Shown here: positions 17,553 through 25,559 of the stretch, one piece after another
How the letters are laid out: each line of letters starts with the position of its first letter
Position numbering within the stretch: position 1 is the stretch's first letter
Assembly (NCBI GenBank): GCA_049116335.1
Contig: JAGDYZ010000015.1
Span: forward strand, 1-64,000
Reading direction: 5' to 3'
Origin: CANMIH01 sp049116335
GTDB taxonomy: Bacteria; Pseudomonadota; Alphaproteobacteria; Rhodobacterales; Rhodobacteraceae
Length of the DNA: 64,000 bases
Notes under the pieces: model-generated
Seen by the model: the letters and a program-made list of their open reading frames with translations, nothing else
Database searches by the model: none
What the model was told of the DNA's origin: nothing
Position numbers and translations under genes: made by a program

Positions 17553-18316
17553 GTCGTAACAATTGCCTTTGCCGCTCATGGACACCTTGAAGCCATTCTG
17601 GCGCAGGATTTTCTGGTAGTCGTGGGAACAATATTGCGACCCGCGATCCGTATGATGAATGCAGCCTTTGGGCGGGTGTCGGAACGCGATGGCCATCCTC
17701 AAAGCCCTGATCGCAAGGTCGCGTTTCATGCGATTGCTGACGGCCCACCCAATGACACGCCGGGAATGCAAGTCCAAGATCACGGCCAAATACAGCCAGC
17801 CTTCGCGGGTCCAGACATAGCTGATGTCACCTGCCCACTTCTGGTTTGGCTGGTCTGCTGAGAAGTCCCGATCTAAGAGATTGGGCGCGATGTTGAACTT
17901 GTGGTCGCTGTCCCCCTCTCGGCAGATTGCTTTGCAATCGCCTGCCGGGCAATGGTTGTCACCTTATGTTTGCGGGTCCGCACGACAGATATACCATTCT
18001 GACGCATCAAACGGCCCACACGGCGATGACCGACGTCCAAGCCAATCTCTTTCAACTCTTCAGTCATCCGTGGCCTGCCGTAGCTGCCCAGGCTGAGACG
18101 AGACGGTTCTTTGATATGCGCCAGTGTGACAAGATCAGATCGCTGTTTGCGACTGGCTGGTCGGCTGCGGAATGCGCGTAACCCGCGTGTGCTGACGCCA
18201 ACGACATCACACAGCCGGTTAGCTGGGAAGCTGCACCTGTGTTCTTCGACAAACCTAAATCTCACTGCTTTAGGCCCGCAAAGAACTGGGTGGCCTTCAT
18301 CGGGGAAACGCCCCAC
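17553..18316 (-). pseudogene. IS3-family orfB, N-terminal and central part (interrupted)
   Basis: Reads VRFRFVEEHRCSFPANRLCD, SYGRPRMTEELKEIGLDVGH and RLMRQNGISVVRTRKHKVTT, the HTH_21 region of IS3 transposases. A palindromic insert at 17914-17954 shifts the frame. The core continues in another frame with VILDLHSRRVIGWAVSNRMK and HTDRGSQYCSHDYQ (DDE domain) up to the IS110 insertion point. The missing C-terminus is on the far side of the IS110 element. Inactive. Confidence 0.85.
17914..17954 (-). repeat. Palindromic element, family 1, copy 3 (IS3 orfB)
   Basis: About 41 bases; minus-strand arms TGCCCGGCAGG and TGCCGAGAGGG around the core GATTGC-aaa-GCAATC. It splits HKVTT from DHKFN-type sequence and shifts the transposase frame. 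Confidence 0.85.
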
Positions 18317-18328
18317 TGGGGCCTTTCC
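18304..18328. repeat. Short palindrome at the IS3 orfA/orfB junction
   Basis: GGAAACGCCCC-act-GGGGCCTTTCC, an 11-bp stem with one mismatch, lies in about 44 extra bases between EREIL and KATQFFAGLK-type sequence. Removing the extra bases restores the usual IS3 orfA end, so this looks like a separate type of palindromic insert. Confidence 0.6.
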
Positions 18329-18337
18329 TGTTCCTCT

Positions 18338-18580
18338 TCAGTTTAGGATCTCCCTCTCCTCCTTCATGAGCCGGTTCTCCCGTCGAAGTCGATCATTCTC
18401 TTGTACCAGGCTCAAATCCTCTTTCGACACCACGTCTGTGTCTCGGTGCGCGGTGATCCATTTATTCAGCGTCGACATTCCGACACCAAGGTCATCAGCA
18501 ACCTGTTTGCGCGTCAGCCCGCTCGTCAGTGCAATACGCACCGCATCAGCTCGGAATCCATCCGTCCGTTTCAGTCCCAT
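18338..18580 (-). CDS. IS3-family transposase orfA
   Basis: The 80-residue product has the helix-turn-helix DGFRADAVRIALTSGLTRKQ and VGMSTLNKWITAHRD, followed by a leucine-zipper region ENDRLRRENRLMKEEREIL. In intact IS3 elements orfA and orfB are joined by -1 frameshifting. Here orfA is cut short just after EREIL by the palindromic insert at about 18300-18345, so a functional fusion is unlikely. Confidence 0.85.
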   Translation of the reverse strand: MGLKRTDGFRADAVRIALTSGLTRKQVADDLGVGMSTLNKWITAHRDTDVVSKEDLSLVQENDRLRRENRLMKEEREILN

Positions 18581-18644
18581 AGTCCGTCTCCTTTGTTGCA
18601 GTAACTGCTATCAAAGGAGCGGCATCAAACCGCGACACGTCCAC

Positions 18645-18945
18645 TTTAGCTCCCTCAGTTGGTCGGTTCCCATACCGCACTCGCCATTGTCCTCGGACCA
18701 ATGGCGGACAAAGGCTCGTTGCTTACGCCAGCGATAGAAGGTCTGCTCTGTGATCTGCACTTGTCGGATGGCGTCTACGCGAGGCATCCCTTGACCGCAC
18801 AGCACCTCAACCTGCCGCAACTTCATGACAATCTCTTCCGGGTTCCGGGCATTCCTCGGACCAATGGCGGAACGCCCTTCAATGTCGTTTGATTCCCATC
18901 TTTGATCCTCCGATGCCTAACTATAGGGCCGGACCAATTCAGTGG
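18645..18945 (-). pseudogene. Second IS3-family orfA fragment
   Basis: The minus strand reads NPEEIVMKLRQVEVLCGQGM, RQVQITEQTFYRWRKQ and GMGTDQLRELK, then stops at the junction with the neighbouring IS3 (18644). About 39 extra bases between YRWRKQ and GMGTDQL contain the palindrome CGCCATTG/CAATGGCG (18682-18706). A half-similar sequence lies at 18851-18873. The rest of this element (orfB) is absent on the far side, so the site was cut by a later deletion. Confidence 0.75.
18682..18706. repeat. Palindromic element, family 2, in IS3 orfA
   Basis: CGCCATTG (18682-18689) and CAATGGCG (18699-18706) enclose a 9-base loop with CCTCGG. A closely similar stem is found at 38927-38952 in an IS5 transposase gene. 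Confidence 0.6.
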
Positions 18946-19039
18946 GGGAAGATCACGCTGAAGCCGAGCCAATGACCGTTCTTCATGCTCGCTGGCAAGT
19001 ATCGAGGGCGAAAACCGCCCCCGGTATAGGCGCTTATGT

Positions 19040-19603
19040 TCACTTCGCCGAACTGCTGAACCGGACGCGAAAAACCTCTGCCTCTTCAGGCTTGCGGCTC
19101 AGTAAATCGGCATCGGCCGCGCCCCAGGGTCTCAGGATAAGTGACTTTCCAGCATAAGTTTTGTCCGGACTGTCCTCGGACAAAGGCAGTGCAATTATGG
19201 GGTTCTCAACCGCATCAATGTGTTTTGTCACGATGATCGCATAGTCGCTATCTGTATTCAGTGTGATGACATCGTCGATCGACTGAAACAAGTGACCACC
19301 GGACAGCAAATCCATCGCCGCATCTCGGGCGGGCTGGATGGCCAGAAACTTGGGATCAGCGTGCAGTGCTGCACGATTTGCGGCCGAAGGCCAACGGGCC
19401 AAACTTCCGGTTTTTGGTGCGCCGCCTGCAAAGTTTGTGTCGATGATGCCAAATCCGGCCATGATCGAAAGCCCGTGCTCGGCCATCGTCGGCCCCATGG
19501 CGGGGAAGTATTCTCCATACATCCATTCTTCTTTGCCCGGCGTGACTGTGCCAAAGCCAAATTCTACGCGCGCATTGGGTGTTAGAACCAGTTGAGCAGT
19601 CAT
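19040..19603 (-). CDS. Putative dimeric alpha/beta-barrel protein (DUF1330-like)
   Basis: 187 residues. The N-terminal half has an antiparallel-sheet pattern with VEFGFGTVTPGKEEWMYGEY. The middle RAALHADPKFLAIQPARDAA followed by GGHLF resembles the DUF1330/stress-responsive barrel motif (helix with H-x-D-P-x-F, then R-D). The C-terminal half is unusual for that family and unidentified. It follows the SRPBCC gene by 37 bases with a strong AAGGAG site before the ATG, so the two form an operon divergent from a LysR gene. Function not known. Confidence 0.6.
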   Translation of the reverse strand: MTAQLVLTPNARVEFGFGTVTPGKEEWMYGEYFPAMGPTMAEHGLSIMAGFGIIDTNFAGGAPKTGSLARWPSAANRAALHADPKFLAIQPARDAAMDLLSGGHLFQSIDDVITLNTDSDYAIIVTKHIDAVENPIIALPLSEDSPDKTYAGKSLILRPWGAADADLLSRKPEEAEVFRVRFSSSAK

Positions 19604-19640
19604 GTTGTTTCTCCTTGATTAGGTGAGGAATGAGTTTGAA

Positions 19641-20141
19641 TCACGCGTGTTCTTTGTGAAGCTTGGCGTAGTTTTCCGCGGTCACGATCCCACCGATTTC
19701 CGCATAATGCTTTAGGCCAAACAGATGCTTACGTAAGGATTTGGCCAGCTGGCCCCGCATCAAGAATTTCATGAAATCGGGTTTGAACGAATTGCATGAG
19801 ATCATCTTGAGCGCGGTCTTGTTGTCTCCAACAGCGACAACTTCATAGATCGCTGACATCTCTTGCAGGAATGGGAGGTTGTGGGTGATAACTTCAATCT
19901 TGAAGCTATCTGTGCCGTGCACTTCGACAATCTTTTCGTCCGCGAACAGCTTTTCGTTGAACCTGCAGTGCCTGACGCTATGCAATTCTCCTTTGGTGTC
20001 GCCCTCCATGTAATTTGACGCCACCATGGTTGGATTGTGGATATGGACATCGCCATATTGGTGAAAGAGCACCTCCCAAACGCGCTCTTGCGAGGCATGG
20101 ATGACCTCATGCAATTCAGTGCAGTTCATTTTGCTTGTCAT
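19641..20141 (-). CDS. SRPBCC-family protein (polyketide cyclase/START-like)
   Basis: 166 residues with a typical SRPBCC start: ELHEVIHASQERVWEVLFHQ, the first strand and helix of the helix-grip fold, ending in a long C-terminal helix (LRKHLFGLKHYAEIGGIV). This fold forms a deep pocket for lipids or aromatic molecules, and members may be cyclases, hydrolases or carriers. No catalytic set can be named. First gene of a two-gene operon with the DUF1330-like gene; the LysR regulator at 20256 is divergent and likely controls it. Confidence 0.75.
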   Translation of the reverse strand: MTSKMNCTELHEVIHASQERVWEVLFHQYGDVHIHNPTMVASNYMEGDTKGELHSVRHCRFNEKLFADEKIVEVHGTDSFKIEVITHNLPFLQEMSAIYEVVAVGDNKTALKMISCNSFKPDFMKFLMRGQLAKSLRKHLFGLKHYAEIGGIVTAENYAKLHKEHA

Positions 20142-20255
20142 GGTTCACGTCCAATTCTTGTGTCCCCTCAGACCTAGGTGCGTCTGAAATGCATTGAAAT
20201 GACTGAATTTGGGGGGATATGGTGCATAAATCGACCACCCTCTCATGGACGCTGT

Positions 20256-21143
20256 ATGGCCAAGCTAGATTGGAACGACATCAAGGTTTTCCTCGCCCTG
20301 TTTCGAGGACGATCCGTTCGCGCGGCGGCCGCGGAGCTTGGGATGAGCCATTCGACTGTCTCACGCCATCTCACGGATTTAGAAACCAGCCTGGGCGCTG
20401 TGCTCTTCACCCGGTCAAGGGACGGGTTGCTCGCGACCGCCACAGCCGAGCAGATTGTCGCAAAGGCTGAGCTGATCGAAGGCAACGTCGTCGATCTCCA
20501 ACGCGAGGCCGATAGCCTGGATACGACCCTGACGGGGCAAGTGCGTGTCACCTCGCCTCCGCTTTTGTCGCAATACATGCTCATGCCACATCTAGCGGCC
20601 TTCGCCCGAAAATACCCCGGTATCGAAATCGTTCTGCATTCAAGTTTTGCGATCGACGATCTGATGAAAGGCGCCGCAGATGTGGCCTTCCGGTCCCAGT
20701 TTGATCCCGACGATAATCTGGTTGGCCGCCGGCTTCCTGATTTCGTTGACCGCGCCTATGCGTCACCCAGTTTCATCGCGCAACATTCGTTTGACGGCAA
20801 TCAAACCGATGCAACCTGGATTGGGCGAGGATTGATCGATCCTAGCAACAACTGGGTCAAAAATGGCCCATTTCCTGATGCTGAGGTGAGGCATCAAATT
20901 CCTGATATGCTGGATCAGGCGCAAGCCGCAAAAGAGGGTCTGGGCATGGTGGTCTTACCTTGCTTCTTCGCAGATAGGCTAGAGGGTCTGATCCGCATCC
21001 CCGGAACCGGCCCCGTTTCGTCGCGCCCGGGCTGGGTTCTGACACATCCTGATTTACGCTCATCCGTGCGGGTGATGACATTTGTGCGGTTTCTGGTTGC
21101 AGAAATGACGAAACAAGAAGCCATGATTGTTGGCAATATCTAG
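20256..21143 (+). CDS. LysR-family transcriptional regulator
   Basis: About 295 residues from the ATG at 20256 (MAKLDWNDIKVFLALFRGRS), chosen because LysR proteins begin just before this W-x-D/L-x-x-F motif; an upstream in-frame start at 20178 would add non-conserved residues. Helix-turn-helix: RAAAAELGMSHSTVSRHLTD. The effector domain follows (VRVTSPPLLSQYMLMPHLAA). Divergent from the SRPBCC/DUF1330 operon with about 114 bases between, the usual arrangement for control of the neighbour. Confidence 0.92.
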   Translation: MAKLDWNDIKVFLALFRGRSVRAAAAELGMSHSTVSRHLTDLETSLGAVLFTRSRDGLLATATAEQIVAKAELIEGNVVDLQREADSLDTTLTGQVRVTSPPLLSQYMLMPHLAAFARKYPGIEIVLHSSFAIDDLMKGAADVAFRSQFDPDDNLVGRRLPDFVDRAYASPSFIAQHSFDGNQTDATWIGRGLIDPSNNWVKNGPFPDAEVRHQIPDMLDQAQAAKEGLGMVVLPCFFADRLEGLIRIPGTGPVSSRPGWVLTHPDLRSSVRVMTFVRFLVAEMTKQEAMIVGNI

Positions 21144-21431
21144 GCGCACCAGCGTTAGTTCGCGCGATGCCTTGTAAACAGGTCGGGTCCGACAAGTGGC
21201 GTGCAACAGCTCCATCAGTTTATACCACCCAAAGGTGGAAAGACTCGGTTCTCTGCCCAAAATTTAAGTGCGACCTTGATGTAAACCACAGCTCAGCAGC
21301 GCAATGGTAGCGTCGGAACGGGAATCTGGTTAACATCCGATATCCGTAGCGCCCATACGAGCCCATAGTCACAATTGCCGCAAGCAGTATGAGTGACTGC
21401 TTACGGCAATTCTTGAATTCGATTTAGGCGA
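21144..21431. other. Intergenic region between convergent genes
   Basis: No gene seen in 288 bases. It holds the hairpin listed at 21374-21410. The stretch near 21290-21330 is loosely tRNA-like (GCTCAGC) but does not fold into a cloverleaf. Confidence 0.6.
21374..21410 (-). terminator. Hairpin terminator after the PLP-enzyme operon
   Basis: 15-bp inverted repeat ATTGCCGCAAGCAGT / ACTGCTTACGGCAAT with one mismatch and a 7-base loop. It lies 22 bases beyond the stop of the minus-strand operon and between converging genes. There is no strong T-tract. Confidence 0.7.
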
Positions 21432-22640
21432 CTAAAGAATCTGTTCCAGATCAGCGATCAGATCTGTTGCGTCCTCAAGGCCGACTGACAGACGAAAGAC
21501 GCCGTCTCCGGCTAAGGACTGATAGCTTTCCAACTGTTGTCCACCTAGCTTGAAGGATGTCCTCATCAACGCATCGGTCCCCATCCAGAAAATTAGACTT
21601 CGGTGATGGCCAAGCGATACCGCGTAGTGGATGAGTTGCAGTCTATCAATCATCTTCTGCGCCAGTTCTTCGCCTTTGGCCGCATTGCCAACCTGAAAAC
21701 TGATCATGCCAGACGTATTTTTCATCTGGCGTTGGGCCAACTCGAACTGCGGATGAGTTGGAAGCCCCGGATAAATGACCCGCGTAACACTCGCGCGGCC
21801 TTCCAACCATTCGGCAATCGCTTGGGCTCCGGCCTGATGTGCCTGCATGCGCAGCGGCAATGTCGCCATCCCGCGTGCAATCAGCCAGGCGTTGAACGGT
21901 GACATGATGCTGCCGTGATGGATGGCGGCTTCATTGCGGATCTTTGTGATCAGTTCTTTGCTTCCAGCAATAGCGCCACCAACGGCATCGCCATGTCCGC
22001 CGATATATTTGGTCACGGAATGCATAATTAGGTCGATACCAAGTTCGACGTTAGATTGCCCAAGCGGGGACGCGAACGTCGCATCACAGGACACCAAGGC
22101 ACCTGCGTGATGGCCAATCCGTGCGACCGCCGCCAAATCTGTCAGCCGCCCGATGGGGTTTACCGGGCTTTCCGTATGAACCAGACGGGTATTTGGCCGG
22201 ACTGCCTCGGACACGGCGTCCAGGTCGGACATGTCGACGAGACTGACTTCGATCCCCAGTCTCGGCAGGGTATCACGCGCAAGTTCAGCGACACCCGCGT
22301 AAGACACATCCGACACAATCACATGATCGCCTGCAGACAGAAAGGTCAGGAAGATGCCGGTTGCGGCAGCCATACCCGAGGCAAGACACAGACAATCTTC
22401 TGTTCCTTCCAGCGCACTGATTTTTGCCTCAAGCGTCCTTACATTGGGGTTAGACCAGCGCGCATAAAGATATGGTGCTTCATCTTCGAGGTCATGAGCG
22501 GAAAATCCGGCCACCTGGTCCGTCACGAAGGTTGAAGACATGTGCAATGCCGGGGCAGACGCCCCGGTGGACGGATCGGGACTTTCACCTGCATGGATGG
22601 CCTTGGTCATCAAACCACTGGGCGTGTTGCGGCTGTTCAT
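21432..22640 (-). CDS. Cys/Met-metabolism PLP enzyme (methionine gamma-lyase/cystathionine gamma-synthase type)
   Basis: 402-residue fold-type I PLP enzyme. Family marks: an N-terminal TKAIHAGESPDPSTGA, YARWSNPNVRTLEAKISALE (phosphate-binding Tyr/Arg), SGMAAATGIF, and the PLP lysine in IMHSVTKYIGGHGDAVGG. The C-terminal SLGHHRSLI and FRLSVGLEDATDLIADLEQ are also typical. It could be a gamma-lyase or a gamma-synthase/sulfhydrylase. The operon partners (PanB-like enzyme, membrane hydroxylase) do not fit methionine synthesis, so a catabolic lyase role is more likely (inference). A good-quality hairpin lies just downstream. Confidence 0.88.
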   Translation of the reverse strand: MNSRNTPSGLMTKAIHAGESPDPSTGASAPALHMSSTFVTDQVAGFSAHDLEDEAPYLYARWSNPNVRTLEAKISALEGTEDCLCLASGMAAATGIFLTFLSAGDHVIVSDVSYAGVAELARDTLPRLGIEVSLVDMSDLDAVSEAVRPNTRLVHTESPVNPIGRLTDLAAVARIGHHAGALVSCDATFASPLGQSNVELGIDLIMHSVTKYIGGHGDAVGGAIAGSKELITKIRNEAAIHHGSIMSPFNAWLIARGMATLPLRMQAHQAGAQAIAEWLEGRASVTRVIYPGLPTHPQFELAQRQMKNTSGMISFQVGNAAKGEELAQKMIDRLQLIHYAVSLGHHRSLIFWMGTDALMRTSFKLGGQQLESYQSLAGDGVFRLSVGLEDATDLIADLEQIL

Positions 22641-22668
22641 ATCGTTTCCTGTTCCCTACCAAAGTTCA

Positions 22669-23508
22669 TCAACAGTGAACTGACCTCCATCGACTCAGGG
22701 CGTCTTTCAGCTTTTCCTGTTCCAGTGCAGACATTGAAACAGAATGCGCCGCGTCCGGGAACTGCCGTTCTTGCACGGCCTCCCGAAATGCTCTGAGTGC
22801 AGTGTCTCGTTCAGCGCGCAACTGATTGCGAATGCTGAGCATATCGCCAAACGCCTTTGCATGACGCGGTGGATTTTGAACGTCCCCGCCCAGGTCTTCC
22901 ATGAACAAGAATATGACGTCACCGGCGGGGCCTGACTCGATAGAATGCGTAACGAGACGGCTGTGTTTCTTGATTTCGGCCAATGCCTCGGTGGCGACGC
23001 ATTCGACCTCGACCGCATAAGCCCCGGCATCTTCCAACCTGCGGAAATCCTCGAACAGGCGCATCGCCTCCTCAGCGGTTTTTCCAACCGTGCGCAACCC
23101 GCCAACCAAAGTTGATTTGCGAGGGACAAGACCCAAATGTCCCTGAACGGCAATCCCCTGCCGCGATAACATTTCAACGACATCGAAACCACGACACGTG
23201 TAAATGGCATCACTCCCGGCCTCGCAGGCACGGACCGCCTCGCGCAGGATTTCGTCATTGGTGACGTAACTGGTCATCATCACAGCGCTTACCGCAAAGG
23301 TTTCAGGCGCACCGGCGCGAACTGCATGAATGTCTTCGCTGACCATTGAGAACATGTCGATCCCCGCAGCCTCTGCAGCGGCGGCTTCTTCGGCGTTGGT
23401 GACGGTTGTTTGGGTCATAGGCACATTCTTGGCCTTGCGCTCAACAATGTCGGCAACAGTCAGGTTTCGCCGGGCGTAGTGGCCCCCATATGTATAGATT
23501 TTCTTCAT
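22669..23508 (-). CDS. PanB-like ketopantoate hydroxymethyltransferase family protein
   Basis: 279-residue TIM-barrel protein of the PanB/isocitrate-lyase superfamily. The order of motifs follows PanB: an early MTQTTVTNAEEAAAAEAAGI strand/helix, an EDIHAVRAG segment, IAVQGHLGLVPRKSTLVGGL (PanB has G-H-x-G-L-x-P at this point), AEEAMRLFEDFRRLEDAGAY, and VEVECVATEALAEI (the conserved E-x-V pair). The N-terminal YTYGGHYARRNLTVADIVER is not standard. A second copy of PanB outside coenzyme A synthesis in such an operon suggests an aldol-type reaction on another 2-oxoacid. Six bases separate it from the hydroxylase gene. Confidence 0.75.
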   Translation of the reverse strand: MKKIYTYGGHYARRNLTVADIVERKAKNVPMTQTTVTNAEEAAAAEAAGIDMFSMVSEDIHAVRAGAPETFAVSAVMMTSYVTNDEILREAVRACEAGSDAIYTCRGFDVVEMLSRQGIAVQGHLGLVPRKSTLVGGLRTVGKTAEEAMRLFEDFRRLEDAGAYAVEVECVATEALAEIKKHSRLVTHSIESGPAGDVIFLFMEDLGGDVQNPPRHAKAFGDMLSIRNQLRAERDTALRAFREAVQERQFPDAAHSVSMSALEQEKLKDALSRWRSVHC

Positions 23509-23514
23509 GGGGGC

Positions 23515-24528
23515 CTACCGTGCGTGCATTTTCCGCTTGCGATCGCGAGTGATGCGCGTCGCCTCTTCAGAACCATCATGGAAGCTGCCAAACCATTTGT
23601 CCCAAGGCATTTCCGAATTCCCATAGTTACATTCGTAGTAACGGTGATGAAGCTGATGGAAAAATGCCCCAATGAGCAGGCGGGATTTGTCCTTTACCCA
23701 GACCGCCTCATAGCCGGAGTGTGAAGAGGCGGCGCCCAGCATTTGCCAATAAAGCAGAAACAACACATGCACCGGCGCAAAAGGAAGGATGAGGAACATC
23801 AACATCGAACTGAAGTAGAATACATGTTCGACCGGGTGCATCGACATGCCCGACCAGGGCCCGGTGTTCACGTTGCGATGGTGCACGCTGTGGACATGTT
23901 TGTAGAGTGGCGGCCAGTGAATGATGCGATGGATGACATAGAAATGCAGGCTCTGAAACAGCGCCAGAAAGGGAAATGCCAAAACGAACCAGAGCCAGCT
24001 ATCCGCAAACGTCACGGTATTCAGCAGATCATTGGCATAAAACCAGCGTATCAAAACCTCAAACGCCGAGGCGATCGGAACACCGGACACCAGTGAATAG
24101 AACATATTGTCCCACGTCTGATAGCCGAATTTAAAAAGCGCATTCTTCCTTTTGCTATAAGGTCTCGGATCGAACTTGAGACGTTTGCCCTGTCCGTCAA
24201 TGCCGTAGAACCAGACATGAAGTATGCCCGCGACAGCGCCAAGCAACACGAGGTTTCGGATTAGGACCTCGGCGATCCAGCCAACTTCAAGACCAGCCTG
24301 TCCGCGCCCGAAGGGTTGCTGCCAGTAGGCGACGGTAAACGCAATCAGCACATAAATTGATCTGTCTGAGACCTGGAGCCAGTTTTGAAAGACCCATCGC
24401 GCAAAGCTGATCGGCCGGGGCGGCCAGAGCCAATAAGGTGCATAGGCGACCGGCAACGCAGGGTGGAAAAACCATTCCCGAGACATTGGTGCGGGCTCTG
24501 AGGTGCCATCGTCTTGTTTTCTATCCAT
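23515..24528 (-). CDS. Fatty acid hydroxylase/sterol desaturase superfamily membrane protein
   Basis: 337-residue integral membrane di-iron oxygenase. The histidine clusters are in place: HFYVIHRIIH (H-x4-H), HVHSVHHRN (H-x2-HH), and the C-terminal HQLHHRYYECNYG. Several membrane segments surround them. Such enzymes hydroxylate or desaturate lipid-like substrates at the inner membrane. The ATG at 24528 is the first start; an internal ATG at 24486 (MSREWFFHP) is possible. First gene of the three-gene minus operon with the PanB-like and PLP enzymes, divergent from a LysR gene. Confidence 0.88.
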   Translation of the reverse strand: MDRKQDDGTSEPAPMSREWFFHPALPVAYAPYWLWPPRPISFARWVFQNWLQVSDRSIYVLIAFTVAYWQQPFGRGQAGLEVGWIAEVLIRNLVLLGAVAGILHVWFYGIDGQGKRLKFDPRPYSKRKNALFKFGYQTWDNMFYSLVSGVPIASAFEVLIRWFYANDLLNTVTFADSWLWFVLAFPFLALFQSLHFYVIHRIIHWPPLYKHVHSVHHRNVNTGPWSGMSMHPVEHVFYFSSMLMFLILPFAPVHVLFLLYWQMLGAASSHSGYEAVWVKDKSRLLIGAFFHQLHHRYYECNYGNSEMPWDKWFGSFHDGSEEATRITRDRKRKMHAR

Positions 24529-24636
24529 CGGCCATGGGCTTTCAACGGTTTGTAGATGTGTTTTGCATGTAGTGGCACTTTCGATCAGAAAATTAAAACA
24601 ATTAAAAATTGCGATTAAACATCAATTTGCTTATGC

Positions 24637-25530
24637 ATGGATCCCATGCAAATCCCCGTTCCAAACCTTTCCTGGCTTCGCACATTCGAAGCATCCGCCC
24701 GCCACTTGAACTTCACAAGTGCGGGGCAAGAAATTGGTATGACGCAAGCCGCTGTCAGCCAGCAAATCAAGGCGTTGGAAAGCAAACTCGGATGTGACCT
24801 TTTCGTTCGCAATCATCGCGCCCTGTCCTTGACAGATATGGGGCGCGCTTATCTTCCGGCCGTGCAAAAGGCCATGAACGATCTGGCGCTATCAACCAAT
24901 GGTCTCTTTGGTCCGGGGTTTGATGATCTGGTGACTGTGCGCGCGCCTGTTTCAACCGCATTGCTTTGTTTGGCGCCACGGCTTCACGCGTTTCGAAGTG
25001 AGTATCCGAAAACCCGCGTCAGGCTCGTATCTTCATTTCGGAACAACGATTTATCGGGCGAACGCGTTGACGTGGAGATCCGGCTCGGGCACGGAAACTG
25101 GGAGGGTGTTCAGGCGGAAAAACTATCTGGTGAAACACTTGTTCCAATCATACAAAAAGGCACAGCCCAGCAGTTCAGCAATCCTGACGCGTTTTTAACA
25201 ATCCCGCTAATTCACATCATCGGTTTTGACGATAACTGGACCCAGTACTTTCACGAAGTTGGCCATCATGGGCAAACTGGCAGTTTCGGCGTGTCTGTGG
25301 ACACATCAGCTGCGGCGATTGATCTGGTTGCCACAGGCGAGGGCTGTGCAATTGTTCTCGAAAGATTTGCCCGATCTGCGATGGAGCAAGGGCGGAACAT
25401 TGAATTGGGTACCGGCAACGTCCGCAGTTCTCAGTCACACTTCCTCGTAACTCCACACAAGGATCTCAATGAAAGCCAGCTGGCAAAAGACTTCAAAAAC
25501 TGGGTTCGTTTAGAGATGGCTTCGAGCTAG
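24637..25530 (+). CDS. LysR-family transcriptional regulator (GcvA-like)
   Basis: 297 residues beginning MDPMQIPVPNLSWLRTFEAS; the ATG at 24637 or 24646 could be the start. HTH: LNFTSAGQEIGMTQAAVSQQ, with the P-x-L-x-x-L-R-x-F-E-A-x-A-R-H signature of the GcvA/AmpR-like branch. The effector-binding domain is complete to VRLEMASS. It is divergent from the hydroxylase/PanB-like/PLP operon across 108 AT-rich bases, which contain an interrupted repeat (ATTAAAACAATTAAAAATTGCGATTAA) that could be its operator. Confidence 0.92.
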   Translation: MDPMQIPVPNLSWLRTFEASARHLNFTSAGQEIGMTQAAVSQQIKALESKLGCDLFVRNHRALSLTDMGRAYLPAVQKAMNDLALSTNGLFGPGFDDLVTVRAPVSTALLCLAPRLHAFRSEYPKTRVRLVSSFRNNDLSGERVDVEIRLGHGNWEGVQAEKLSGETLVPIIQKGTAQQFSNPDAFLTIPLIHIIGFDDNWTQYFHEVGHHGQTGSFGVSVDTSAAAIDLVATGEGCAIVLERFARSAMEQGRNIELGTGNVRSSQSHFLVTPHKDLNESQLAKDFKNWVRLEMASS

Positions 25531-25559
25531 TCGAAGAACTACGACAGCTCGATATGCTG

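Larger units (their letters stand above)
16067..18644 (-). mobile_element. IS3-family element with an IS110 element nested inside
   Basis: Ends are marked by the inverted repeat GTGGACGTGTCGCG (16067-16080) and its complement (18631-18644). orfA and orfB lie on the minus strand. orfB is split by the IS110 element at 16292-17552, and the remaining orfB carries a family 1 palindromic insert and a second short palindrome near the orfA/orfB junction. The right end abuts another IS3 orfA fragment, so this copy appears to have landed in, or recombined with, an older IS3. Confidence 0.8.

Noticed and set aside
19160..19195. GTCCGGACTGTCCTCGGAC in the DUF1330-like gene as a family 2 palindrome
   Set aside because: It lacks the CGCCATTG/CAATGGCG stem and the protein reads through without an apparent insertion.
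21290..21330. tRNA-like stretch (GCTCAGCAGCGCAATGGTAGC)
   Set aside because: No acceptor, anticodon or T-arm pairing could be built; only the D-arm-like words match.
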